Assembly: GCA_029931905.1 (NCBI GenBank)
Contig: JAOZRH010000003.1
Span: 13,166 to 41,170 of the forward strand
DNA: 28,005 bases
Source: Fidelibacterota bacterium
Lineage (GTDB): Bacteria > Fidelibacterota > Fidelibacteria > Fidelibacterales > Fidelibacteraceae
Direction of reading: 5' to 3'
Within the stretch, counting starts at the first letter, position 1; every line of letters starts with the position of its first letter. Of the stretch, positions 1-8,152 are shown in pieces. A program made the translations under genes and the position numbers. The notes under the pieces were generated by a model that was not told the origin of the DNA, searched no databases, and saw nothing but the letters and a program-made list of their open reading frames with translations.

Positions 1-91
1 AAATAACTTCTTCACAAACTAATTCCGTGCCTTTAATAATAGTTCTTTCTTCCTCCCATTCAATGTAGTTACCTTGGTTACATGCTACCTT
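1..91 (-). CDS. Partial coding signal running off the left edge
   Basis: Reading leftward from 91, about 30 codons stay open to the window edge and give a protein-like stretch with NQGNYIEWEEERTI and GTELVCEEVI. No start codon is present: an in-frame TAA lies immediately upstream at 92-94, and the open frame just above (around 95-135) is in another phase. It could be the middle of a gene broken by a one-base indel, or the tail of a gene with an unusual start. I do not recognise the family. The stretch 92-232 holds no other convincing gene. Confidence 0.3.
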
Positions 92-232
92 TTATTCCCA
101 TATAACCATATTTTGAAATCTGGTTTATAACAATTTATTACAGTGTATTATTTTTCTTCATATAATTCTTACTAAACAATAATTTGTCATTTATTTTATT
201 AATTGGAAAAAAATAATTCAATAAACAGTTAA

Positions 233-769
233 TTACACTTTGTCATATATACCATTTTCTTTTAGATATTTATGATATAACCATCCACATGCTCTTGCAT
301 CTGAGATTGCTTGATGATGATCGAGTTCAATATCATATATAGGAGCAAGTTTTCCCAAACTATAACTTTTATGACCCTTATAATGTTTCTTATATATACG
401 CTGTGTACATATCCACTTAACAGGAACATTAAGTAGTCCCAATGGAAGTTTTGAAGTTTTCATACATGCTTTCATTACTGATAAGTCAAATGGTGCATTA
501 TGGGCAACAATAACGTTTCCATCCATACGCTTCTTGATTTCTGGAAATAATTCTTTAAATCGTGGTGCATTAAATGTTTTCTTAGGTGTTATACCTGTTA
601 AATCTATATTAAATTTTCTATGTTCATTATTTGGTGGACGAATAAGGTGATCATATTCATCTATAATATCTCCATTTAAAAATGTCACAATAGCAACACT
701 TGTTGCAGAATCCCGTTTAGGTGTCCCGGTTTCAAAATCAATTGCTACGAATTTAATGTCTTTTTTCAT
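233..769 (-). CDS. DnaQ-like DEDDh 3'-5' exonuclease
   Basis: A 178-residue protein of the DnaQ/RNase T exonuclease superfamily, which removes nucleotides from 3' ends with two metal ions. The Exo motifs are visible in order: D11-F-E13 near the N-terminus, the AHNAPFD segment at 89-95, and the H152-x4-D157 pair near the C-terminus that marks the DEDDh subclass. The length is about that of a stand-alone epsilon-type exonuclease domain, with no polymerase attached. ATG at 769 has AAGG about ten bases upstream. The stop is TAA. The frame above is open through a TAG at 773-775 into the preceding small gene, so if TAG is sense the two would be fused. The SD favours an independent start here. Likely role is proofreading or nucleic-acid turnover. 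Confidence 0.88.
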   Translation of the reverse strand: MKKDIKFVAIDFETGTPKRDSATSVAIVTFLNGDIIDEYDHLIRPPNNEHRKFNIDLTGITPKKTFNAPRFKELFPEIKKRMDGNVIVAHNAPFDLSVMKACMKTSKLPLGLLNVPVKWICTQRIYKKHYKGHKSYSLGKLAPIYDIELDHHQAISDARACGWLYHKYLKENGIYDKV

Positions 770-772
770 ATA

Positions 773-1038
773 CTAATACCTTATCCACGTATAATTCTCA
801 CACAGACGTGCTATCTCTTGTTTTGTTTTACCATCAAAAATGGGTGTATTAATAACTATTAATTTTTTACATTTGTCAATACATCTTCTAACTAAGGATA
901 TGGGGACCAAATATCATCCATAATTTGAGGTTTAACTAATTTGAGACCACATACCCTTAGAAAAGTGGAAGGATGAATTTTCGCTACATCAAGAGCGATT
1001 TGCTTGTACTTTAATTGCTTCAATATAATATTTTTCAT
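773..1038 (-). pseudogene. Small gene split by an apparent -1 frameshift
   Basis: From ATG 1038 a frame reads a plausible basic N-terminus (MKNIILKQLKYKQIALDVAK and on) to WSPYP and then meets TAG at 892-894. Read through, it ends at TAA 859-861. Just there, the frame offset by one base becomes strongly protein-like (LVRRCIDKCKKLIVINTP, then ENYTWIRY) down to TAG 773-775, but it has TGA just upstream and no good start. Joined across 892-905, the halves make one protein of about 88 residues. It could be a sequencing indel, a real frameshift or gene decay. I do not recognise the family. No clear SD precedes 1038. Confidence 0.4.
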
Positions 1039-1106
1039 TTTTAACTAATATTATATCATATTATTTATTGTTTTGGTATAAATTTCCAAATTGGATATGT
1101 CAGTTA

Positions 1107-1445
1107 TCAGTTCCATACTATATCATCTGATCCTGTTGTATCCATTTTACCGGGATAATCTCCCATAACATTAGTAATACCATATTCATCAATTTTTCCA
1201 TAATTTTCAAGAAACTTAATAAGTTCAACTGAAAATGTTGGATCAAGATTTAATCTGGTTGCGATTGCCGATATAAGAACAGTATTGTCTGGCACGGATT
1301 CTCCATCTGGAACTTGTGGAATAATCATTTTAATTATCATATTATTATCAATAACCAATATGGCATCTGTTTCAGCCACTACCAATTTCAGTTTACCAGA
1401 TTTATTCTGGACAATAGCTGTATCATCTTTAGTATCATCTATCAT
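1107..1445 (-). CDS. Hypothetical phage protein (112 aa)
   Basis: A 112-residue acidic protein starting at ATG 1445 and ending with TGA. Its start overlaps the TAA stop of the preceding gene by one base (TAATG), so the two are translationally coupled. It has an N-terminal beta-rich stretch with alternating hydrophobics (GKLKLVVAETDAILVI), a middle part resembling a small helical domain, and an acidic tail ending in DDIVWN. No catalytic motif, signal peptide or membrane segment is visible. I do not recognise the family. TGA as a working stop here argues that TGA is not reassigned. Confidence 0.7.
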   Translation of the reverse strand: MIDDTKDDTAIVQNKSGKLKLVVAETDAILVIDNNMIIKMIIPQVPDGESVPDNTVLISAIATRLNLDPTFSVELIKFLENYGKIDEYGITNVMGDYPGKMDTTGSDDIVWN

Positions 1446-1723
1446 TATCTAATACCCAATTCATTTTGGATGGACTTAAGTTTGGTAACCCTACCCAATT
1501 CGATTGCATTAGCAATGGCATCTTTAAACATCTTTGATAATGCACCTGCCATCCAATCTCGACTTTTTGATTCCACTGCAAGTAATGATACCTTATATTC
1601 GACACCATTAAATTTATATACATAAACCGGGTTGTTTGTATCACGTTTGTCAATAACACCATGCTCTTTTAGTTTTTCTTGTACAGGATCAATAAATGTA
1701 TTATCCATTAAAATTCCTTCCAT
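1445..1723 (-). CDS. Hypothetical phage protein (92 aa)
   Basis: A 92-residue protein starting at ATG 1723, inside the 3' end of the GHKL ATPase gene (overlap of 16 bases), and ending with TAA shared with the next start. It has an N-terminal part with VYVYKFNGVEYKVSLLAVES, likely a small beta sheet, and a C-terminal helix rich in Ala, Lys and Leu. No known motif is seen. Position and overlap place it in one transcript with the upstream ATPase and the downstream 112-residue protein. Confidence 0.7.
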   Translation of the reverse strand: MEGILMDNTFIDPVQEKLKEHGVIDKRDTNNPVYVYKFNGVEYKVSLLAVESKSRDWMAGALSKMFKDAIANAIELGRVTKLKSIQNELGIR

Positions 1724-3060
1724 GTTTGTTTAAATATTTTAGTTATTGGTACAGTATCCCAAAATATATCCAGAATTCTATCATATACTCTCACGAATTT
1801 TTCATCATGATGCATTTCACCATCATTTTCATCACCCTTTTTAGCATGGGCAAGTTCATGTTTGATGATATTAAATAGAAGAACTGACATTTTACGATAA
1901 TTTGGTGAATGTTTTGTTATTGCTCTAATGCTGATAAATATCTGATATCCATCATCTGTTTTTTTACACATTCCTTCACAATTATTGGTAATGCCAAACG
2001 TGACATAACCCTTCACACTAAACCCTTCTGTCATCATATACCCATAATATGATTCACATATTGCAAGTAATCTCAAGGTTCTTTTCTGAGATAATGTATG
2101 AAGTGCTTCTTCATTAGTCATTTCATATGACGTGACGGATGCAAGATTTATTTTAGATGGTTTTGCAACTTTACTAAATATATCCCGTGAACTATACTGC
2201 ATCACACCACGATTACCTTCATGAATCAATTTAAATGATCCAATGGATTCTGTTGCAAGTTGATTTGTAACCTTTGTAATAACCTGATCATATGGCTTTT
2301 TAAAGTAATCTCTGTTCTGCATGAGCATTTCTACAGGAGATTTTTTGATTTCAAGAATGGGCATTGGATCATCATAACCATTACCACTAATGAATTGTTT
2401 AAACATCAATATACCATTCTGACGAATCAGCATATAATATCCTTTGATTTCTAATCCTTCATATATATTAAAGGATTTGCCATCAAATATTTTTCGTCCA
2501 GCAACACAACCCTGTTTAATTTCAATTGGATCATTTGTATTTCTGGAATATGTAACTTTACAATCTGTATCACAATATTGAAAATATGCATCAATGCTAT
2601 ATTTAATAGATCTTTCGATATTATCTGGAAGCCAGATCGTAGATTTAGTTCCATGATACCAATCATCAACAACTTCAATATTGAAATAATTTGCTGCTCC
2701 AGTTACCAAAAGATTTTGAGTTCGAATTTCCCATTTTTCCCATGAGAAATATAATAGAAGTTTTGCATGACCAAATGCACCTACTGCATCTATACTATTT
2801 TTATAAGATTCACCAAGAACCAATAATTTTTCTCTAAGAATAGTTTCGTCCATGCCACAACCATCATCAACAAATACTGCTTTGCCATCTTCTGAATCTG
2901 TATGGATGTCGAAAGTTTTAGAACCCGCATCATAGGAGTTTTGAAAGAATTCTCTAATTAATGCAGATTGATAATCTGAATAATCTTTCTTTGACATATT
3001 CAGAAAGTAATCACATGGTATAATTACTTGTTCCATTTTCTTTCCAGTTTCTGCTATCAT
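1708..3060 (-). CDS. GHKL-type ATPase fused to zincin-like metallopeptidase motif
   Basis: A 450-residue protein with two recognisable parts. The N-terminal 120 residues carry the Bergerat ATP-binding motifs of the GHKL superfamily (gyrase, Hsp90, histidine kinase, MutL): an N box with E37, N41 and D44 in EFFQNSYDAGS, a G1 box DDGCGM at 65-70, and a G2 box around GAFGHAK at 94-100. Near the C-terminus is a zinc-peptidase signature, H401-E-L-A-H405, with H417/H418 as possible third ligand. T4 rIIA also has a GHKL domain, but this protein is shorter and I see no other rIIA match. ATG 3060 has AGGGGGAAA upstream and a promoter at 3096-3124. The next gene starts inside its 3' end. Function unknown; an ATP-driven clamp or protease is an inference. 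Confidence 0.8.
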   Translation of the reverse strand: MIAETGKKMEQVIIPCDYFLNMSKKDYSDYQSALIREFFQNSYDAGSKTFDIHTDSEDGKAVFVDDGCGMDETILREKLLVLGESYKNSIDAVGAFGHAKLLLYFSWEKWEIRTQNLLVTGAANYFNIEVVDDWYHGTKSTIWLPDNIERSIKYSIDAYFQYCDTDCKVTYSRNTNDPIEIKQGCVAGRKIFDGKSFNIYEGLEIKGYYMLIRQNGILMFKQFISGNGYDDPMPILEIKKSPVEMLMQNRDYFKKPYDQVITKVTNQLATESIGSFKLIHEGNRGVMQYSSRDIFSKVAKPSKINLASVTSYEMTNEEALHTLSQKRTLRLLAICESYYGYMMTEGFSVKGYVTFGITNNCEGMCKKTDDGYQIFISIRAITKHSPNYRKMSVLLFNIIKHELAHAKKGDENDGEMHHDEKFVRVYDRILDIFWDTVPITKIFKQTWKEF

Positions 3061-3095
3061 GACGTTTCCCCCTGAATTATAATTAATATTAATTA

Positions 3096-3124
3096 AATAT
3101 ATATTAAATTTAACTAATTGTCAA
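3096..3124 (-). promoter_or_regulatory. Sigma70-type promoter upstream of the GHKL gene
   Basis: On the minus strand TTGACA (3119-3124) is followed after 17 bases by TATATT (3096-3101), about 35 bases before ATG 3060. It belongs to a set of similar sites in this window that share TTGACAA with a TANATT -10 box. Confidence 0.6.
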
Positions 3125-3125
3125 A

Positions 3126-3281
3126 TTATTTCTTTAGCAATTGCTATTTTTGCAAACGTACTGTTATATGGGGAGTGAAGCATTTACATTCTTGGCAATA
3201 TTTATAACCAGAAGGAATAAGAGTGGTGAGTTTATATATTTGTTCTAATTGATTTATAGAAAGTTTGGAATGTAATGACAT
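3126..3281 (-). CDS. Small Cys-containing protein
   Basis: A short ORF from ATG 3281 encodes 45 residues to TAG 3144-3146, or 51 residues to TAA 3126-3128 if TAG is sense. AGGGGA lies about ten bases upstream of the start and a promoter at 3315-3342 lies just above. It contains a CQECKC segment suggestive of half a zinc ribbon, in the context YKYCQECKCFTPHITVR. The start codon abuts an inverted repeat (3280-3317). I do not recognise the family. Confidence 0.5.
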
Positions 3282-3317
3282 TAGTGGGAATCCCCTATTA
3301 ATTTAATTCCCACTAAT
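3280..3317. repeat. 12-bp perfect inverted repeat over promoter and start region
   Basis: ATTAGTGGGAAT at 3280-3291 is repeated as its exact reverse complement at 3306-3317, with a 14-base spacer. The left arm touches the start codon of the small ORF at 3281. The right arm overlaps the -10 box at 3315-3320. No T-tract follows on the minus strand, so it is unlikely to be a simple terminator for the tail-fibre gene that ends at 3349; an operator is the better guess. Confidence 0.55.
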
Positions 3318-3342
3318 ATACATTAGTTTAACCATTTGTCAA
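3315..3342 (-). promoter_or_regulatory. Sigma70-type promoter upstream of the small ORF
   Basis: TTGACA (3337-3342, minus strand) and TATATT (3315-3320) are separated by 16 bases. Transcription would begin near 3308, giving a short leader before ATG 3281. Confidence 0.5.
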
Positions 3343-3348
3343 GTATTA

Positions 3349-4869
3349 TTATTCGTCACCACCATCTTCTGCAAAGAACAATACTACATTGGCATTTTTA
3401 GCATTTCCAGATGGACATGTACATTTAATCATGATTACATCATCGGCATCAAATGCTACATTCAATGTATTATTCGTTACACCGGTAGACCCAACAATTT
3501 GAATAAGTGCTTCATCTGTTGATTGTTTATTCTTTCTAATATGAACATCAAGTGAACCAGTGCTTGAAATTTGAGCAGTTGCACCAACCAATACCATATC
3601 TTTTGGAATACGTGTACCAGATAGATTAGATGGAACACCAGCAACTGTCCTAAGATACATATTCTTAACAGATCCTTTTTTACCAAAATCAAATTGTTCT
3701 CTTGGTCCTAACCATTTACCACGAACAGAATCAAGTGCATAATATGTATTATTCTCAATTTTAAATCCATTAAGAACACCAGACTGAATAGCATCAATTT
3801 GTGCTTGTAAATCGATGTCAGTTGTGGTCATATCATTGTAATTATTAGTTACAATAGTTTCGAGATCAGTTAAATCACCCTGAATAGTTGTAATAGAACC
3901 TTCGACATTGGTCATATCTGTTTGTAAATTAGATATGTTCGTTTCGTTCTGAGTTACCCGACCATCAATTGCATTGATATCACTTGTATTCTGGGTTACC
4001 CGACCATCAATATTTGTGATACTGGCATTGATATTACCAATTAAAGTGTTGAGTGCGACAAATACATCATGAACGGAATCACCAATGGAAGTTCCAATGT
4101 TAGAAAGTGCTACAATTGTGGCAATCTCGGTTGTTTTATGTTTGTCTGGTCCACCATCTAAATGTGGTCCAAAACTAATAGATCCAATATTTACCCATGC
4201 AGAATTGGTTCCATCTTCATTATATACAAACTGTGCCTGTTTTCCATCACCTTGATCATCACAAACCACACCATCATTATCTGTTAATGGAATATCAGTT
4301 TGAGTCCAACTTGAACCGTCAAATACATATATTCCATCATCTGGTTTGCTTGTGTCAACAACTCTATGATCTACTAAAACAGAACCAACATCTTGCCAAG
4401 TTGTTCCGTCTGATTTGTAATATTTATCATCAGTAGTATTAACATAAACTGTTCCAATTGGCTCAATTGCCGGAGCAGATGCCAATAAACCAATTGTAAT
4501 AAAACGGACTGGTGCTTTCTAATTTGGAGAACCAAATGATGGTGCATTAGCAATATTGTCCCAATGAATAATAGCTTGTCCAGATGTTGCAACTTGTGCT
4601 TTATTATAATAGTTCTTTTCGAGATCACGGACACTTTGTCTTCTTAAAACCTTTATGGCATCTGCAATGGTAAGATTTTCTGTCCCATCATTTACAACAA
4701 TTGTACCTGCCGTTATTAATAGTTTTAAATCTTCTGATCCACAAAGTTCACCGTAATCAAACTGGTCTGATACCAACAAATTTTCGCTTGCTTCCATTAC
4801 CAGACCTAAATCTGGAACTTCTAATTCTGCTGCATTTTGGTTTATTAAATGTATAACCTAATCCGACAT
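3349..4869 (-). CDS. Tail fibre / fibre-attachment protein with two in-frame TAG
   Basis: Reading TAG at codons 4 (4858-4860) and 117 (4519-4521) as sense gives a 506-residue protein from ATG 4869 (SD AAGAGGG upstream) to TAA 3349. Without this, the same frame falls into fragments lacking good starts. The centre has a short repeat typical of phage fibres, GTVYVNTTDDKYYKSDGTTW followed by YVFDGSSW. It is followed by a long coiled-coil-like stretch with repeated NIDGRVTQN and AIDGRVTQN units and heptads of T, I, D and N. The C-terminal 120 residues look beta-rich with a VHIRKNKQST segment, perhaps a receptor-binding or trimerisation tip. It sits at the end of a three-gene tail cluster. PN[TAG]KAPV, just before the fibre repeats, is a place where similar proteins as I recall carry Trp. 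Confidence 0.82.
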
Positions 4870-4892
4870 ATGTAATTACCCTCTTTTATTAT

Positions 4893-5516
4893 TTATATTA
4901 ATTGTAGTGTTAAAACTGGTTTATCTAATCCATTAATTGAAGAAATATAACATGTTAGAACATCATTCTCTAATAAGTCTATATCAACAAATCCTGTTGC
5001 ATATTTTGCTGCAGTCATATTAATTGTTATGATAGCACCAACCCCTTCTTTAATAACTTCAATGGTTCCTGAATTATTATTTACTGTTCTTAGAATCTAT
5101 CTTTTTATTTTACAATCTTCTAAGTTAATATATCCATGAACATTAGAAGGAATCTTAGCAAGCCAATTCATATACCTACTCTTAGCATTATTATTATGTA
5201 AATAAAATGTCATTGCAGATGTACTAAATACTGTGCTATCAAGTGGTGTACTCCCGGCATTAAGAAGTTCCTAATTATTAATATCCTGAAAATTATCATC
5301 ACTTAATCTATATAACCCATTTAAATCTGGATCTGGATCACTATGAACAGAAACAATCATACCACGATATGTATAAACATATCCATCATTTGCAGTCTAT
5401 GTTGTAGTTAATGTTAAGTCTGCCTTAACATCTGCGATCATTCTCGCATCAATGGGTGCTGCTTTTTCCGCTTCAAAGTTTGCTGCAAAACTTACAGTTC
5501 CTTTTTCTCTGCTCAT
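4893..5516 (-). CDS. Tail-associated protein with three in-frame TAG
   Basis: A 207-residue protein from ATG 5516 (AAGG about nine bases upstream) to TAA 4893. TAG occurs at codons 40 (5397-5399), 82 (5271-5273) and 140 (5097-5099), all in one frame. The N-terminal 80 residues contain DGYVYTYRGMIVSVHSD and NGLYRLSDDNF, a pattern common in phage tail-fibre adaptor proteins. The C-terminal half has a beta-rich part (SGTIEVIKEGVGAIITINMT). The stop lies 23 bases before the fibre gene. The contexts TT[TAG]TANDGY and NN[TAG]ELLNAG are positions where Trp would be normal in such proteins. In the standard code this region would look empty. Exact role in the tail is unknown. Confidence 0.75.
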
Positions 5517-5526
5517 ATGTAAAACC

Positions 5527-6447
5527 TTATGTAGTATACCATCGTAATTGGCGTATACCTGTTAAACTCCCATTATGCACATATCGATCATAATTGATTA
5601 CGTTTCCTTGAACATCATGAGTCGTTGTCCCTTTTGTAAATGTCGTTAAACTATTTACTCTTGAACCATTAATCTATTCCCATTTACCAGATACAGTATT
5701 ATATGATTGAATTCCAGTAATTGTTTTCCACACTTCTGGAATATCTACAGTTTGTTTGTGTGGGTTCTGTTCGATTGCTACTGTGGTTTGAATATATGTA
5801 CTTGTCATTGACATAAGAGTTTGTTTGGTAAGTGTAGTTATATTCGATGACGTTGCATACACAGGATAAACACCATATATATAACGTGTAATAAAATTAG
5901 TTGTTCCTGCTGGTAAAGGACTATCATAATCATTACCCTGATTTGATAATGGTTGTTCACCACCATCATATGATACACGTTGCCTCTATGACTGTGTACC
6001 CATTTCAACAATGTAAAATGTAGTAGATTGTGAATCTGATAAACTCGTTGATAAAACTGTAGTTGGTAATCCAGCCCCAGTATATAAATATGCATTTGGT
6101 AATCCACTCCGATAACCAGATGTTCCATTTGCAGGGTTAATACTACCTCTATTAAATTCCGAACTAAAACTAATATTTAATATTACTTCACCAATTTCTC
6201 GATATCCAGATGGTGACATTGTAAAACTTGCACTTGGGTTAGATAATGATGGAAACCTTTCTGGATATAATAACATATCCTACATTTCTTTCATAGTTTT
6301 ATCATCAAATGTTTGACCAATTTCAATACCACCAACATTTATTTCAACAGGATTATCATTATTATATAGAATAGTACTATCAAAGAATGATGTTGAATCA
6401 CCCCCTGTAGAATCGGTTGTTGAATAAGTTGGATAATATGTTAACAT
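5527..6447 (-). CDS. Tail/baseplate structural protein with three in-frame TAG
   Basis: A 306-residue protein from ATG 6447 (SD AGGGA) to TAA 5527. TAG is at codons 56 (6280-6282), 154 (5986-5988) and 258 (5674-5676). The N-terminal segment GIEIGQTFDDKTMKEM[TAG]DM with LLYPERFPS matches a motif I recall from many phage tail proteins, where the residue before D is usually Trp or Phe. The middle part (SYDGGEQPLSNQGNDYDSPL) and the C-terminal part (HDVQGNVINYDRYVHNG, then LRWYTT) also fit that group of repeated beta-domain fibre/baseplate proteins. The stop is 10 bases before the next start, so the three tail genes form one operon. Host-contact function is inferred. Confidence 0.78.
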
Positions 6448-6527
6448 TTAAAATTCCCTATAAAATACAATTGTTAATTAATTAATTGTGTTTTTATAAG
6501 ATTCGGGATAATTTAGAAGTGGGTTGT

Positions 6528-6550
6528 GTCCCTTAAAGAATATAAGGGAC
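6528..6550. other. Hairpin between RNA-repair and tail modules
   Basis: GTCCCTTA (6528-6535) and TAAGGGAC (6543-6550) form a perfect 8-bp stem with a 7-base loop in the gap between HD-Pnk (ends 6577) and the tail gene (starts 6447). No T-run follows on either strand, so termination is uncertain; a processing or pausing structure is equally possible. Confidence 0.45.
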
Positions 6551-6576
6551 GATTTAATAACTATAATATTGTTAAA

Positions 6577-7725
6577 TTAATTAAAAATGTAAGAAATTGA
6601 ATCAAATCCTTCGGCTTGTGTTGATAAAAATTGATTAAAATACATTCCTGTAATAATCTTATCACTAACAGTTTTACCTTTATCATCAGTTTCTGCACGT
6701 GTAATATCACGTTCAATCAAAGTAGGTAAGTGTGATAGGATATAAACCGAATGTGGAGTTGCTTTACAATTCCTTGCAATTCCTAATAGAGATTTACGTG
6801 CTTTCTTTGTTAGATTTACATTAGAGATTGCCACAACAGTAGCACCACCACTATATGCTTTATTAACACGTTTCTGTGTAATTTGTAATAGATCAATCTT
6901 CTGATCATTACACCAATGAAAAGCTTTTCTATATTGAATTGCATATGAATCATTTGTGCTATCTGGATTCGCTGCCAAAAATAATTCAAGTCTAATATCA
7001 TCCCATGAAAGAATTACATCAATATAATTAAAACCAGATGCATAATAATCTTTTCCACTTGCAGGACATCCACTAAAAATGATAAATTTACGTTCATTAT
7101 CATATTCTTTTGGAAATGGTAACATTACTTCACTTCCTAACAATTTAGTGATATCAAATTTAGCATCATTACCATCAAATGTACTACGGATCTGCCCTGA
7201 TACATCTGCTACTGACAGTGCAGAGTATAAACGAAATGTTTGATGGTTATGATTCAAATATTTGAAGATGTCTTTAGGATCTTTCAACTGATAATATAAT
7301 GTATGCACCTGAACAATCAACATCAATTCAATTAGATCTTCTTTGGTGATACCGAATACTTCACATATAAGCTCCTGATGATTCATCATGATCTGCATAG
7401 ATCTACCATCATGTCCACGGAAATATTTCTTACCAGATTCATGGAAGTCCATTGTGGTAGGTTTTCCAATATCATGAAATAGGATGGCAATATGAAGTAA
7501 TTTATACTCATGTCCATTAGTTTCATCAAATCCACACATGTTAAATGCGTTGTTACCATGTGTATAGCAACATAATGTATGTGCCCACACATCACCCTCT
7601 AAGTGATAAGGTGAAGGATTCTCAAATGATTCACCCTGTTCACATTCACGCATTTCTGTGATATATGATCTAAAATTTTCAACGAATATCTGATATACAT
7701 CTGATATGATTTGATTTCTATTCAT
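6577..7725 (-). CDS. HD-Pnk: HD phosphoesterase-polynucleotide kinase, RNA/DNA end healing
   Basis: A 382-residue two-domain protein. The N-terminal HD domain shows H41, H49, the pair H84-D85 in LFHDIGKP, and H105 in FRGHDGRS. The C-terminal P-loop kinase begins with GCPASGKD at 219-226 (Walker A), then SWDDIR at 241-245, a TVVAISNVNL strand at 296-305, and Arg-rich lid residues near 329-333. This order matches the HD-Pnk family, characterised in the bacterium Runella, in which HD removes 2',3'-phosphates and the kinase phosphorylates 5'-OH ends. The kinase part resembles T4 PseT, but T4 uses a HAD phosphatase instead. ATG 7725 has AAAGGAG about ten bases upstream. Likely role is repair of broken tRNA or DNA ends. 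No ligase is seen in the window. Confidence 0.85.
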   Translation of the reverse strand: MNRNQIISDVYQIFVENFRSYITEMRECEQGESFENPSPYHLEGDVWAHTLCCYTHGNNAFNMCGFDETNGHEYKLLHIAILFHDIGKPTTMDFHESGKKYFRGHDGRSMQIMMNHQELICEVFGITKEDLIELMLIVQVHTLYYQLKDPKDIFKYLNHNHQTFRLYSALSVADVSGQIRSTFDGNDAKFDITKLLGSEVMLPFPKEYDNERKFIIFSGCPASGKDYYASGFNYIDVILSWDDIRLELFLAANPDSTNDSYAIQYRKAFHWCNDQKIDLLQITQKRVNKAYSGGATVVAISNVNLTKKARKSLLGIARNCKATPHSVYILSHLPTLIERDITRAETDDKGKTVSDKIITGMYFNQFLSTQAEGFDSISYIFN

Positions 7726-8050
7726 TTGAGTTAAACTCCTTTGTAATATTCCATGTTCTTCTTAAATCAGAAATGAATGGTTCTTTACCTTGTTTTAAAA
7801 ATAATTTCAAATTATCATCACCAATTACACCACCACACTTTTTACATGTCCCAATATAAAAACTGATATAGCAACCATCTTTCAATTGTGCATATTCTAT
7901 CATATAACCATCACGAACTTTAATTGCCATATCACCACAACCACACATGCCTTCATCAAAATTTGGGTGGTTTAGTGGTTGTCCTATAATATCAGGCTTT
8001 ATAGTTCCATACTTATATAAATTTTTTGCCCATTGTGGTATAATTTTCAT
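7718..8050 (-). CDS. Small Cys-rich protein, possible zinc binder
   Basis: A 110-residue protein from ATG 8050, with AAAGGGA upstream and a promoter at 8080-8108. Two Cys pairs, CGCGD near residue 37 and CKKCGG near residue 75, could bind zinc, with a beta-rich segment between them (YMIEYAQLKDGCYISFYIG). It is unusual here because its frame ends in TAG (7718-7720), overlapping the HD-Pnk start by 8 bases. If TAG is sense here too, the protein gains 13 residues and ends at TGA 7679-7681. Function unknown. Confidence 0.7.
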   Translation of the reverse strand: MKIIPQWAKNLYKYGTIKPDIIGQPLNHPNFDEGMCGCGDMAIKVRDGYMIEYAQLKDGCYISFYIGTCKKCGGVIGDDNLKLFLKQGKEPFISDLRRTWNITKEFNSNE

Positions 8051-8079
8051 GGTATTCCCTTTACATTAATTTTTAAAAC

Positions 8080-8108
8080 AATTTACCATATAATATTATA
8101 TTTGTCAA
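8080..8108 (-). promoter_or_regulatory. Sigma70-type promoter upstream of the Cys-rich/HD-Pnk pair
   Basis: TTGACA (8103-8108, minus strand), 17-base spacer, TAAATT (8080-8085), about 30 bases before ATG 8050. Confidence 0.55.
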
Positions 8109-8152
8109 TGATTAAAATTAACTACATTTGTATTCATTATACAACCATTTTA

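Noticed and set aside
1314..1625. Plus-strand open frames across the window
   Set aside because: They are antisense to genes with SDs and recognised domains, and none has a convincing product or start.
4890..4897. TATAAATA on the minus strand 21 bases before the tail-fibre start, identical to the T4 late promoter core
   Set aside because: The octamer also occurs inside coding regions (near 3207 and 19763) and is expected by chance in AT-rich DNA; other tail genes lack it.
4870..6447. Tail region as decayed pseudogenes full of stops
   Set aside because: All six interruptions are TAG, never TAA or TGA, and flanking reading frames, SDs and spacing are intact.
6528..6550. Hairpin called as rho-independent terminator
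   Set aside because: No T-run follows on either strand, so it is listed only as a hairpin.
8051..8152. Possible tRNA or other RNA genes in intergenic gaps
   Set aside because: The gaps are short and AT-rich, with no cloverleaf or CCA-ended structure that I could fold by eye.
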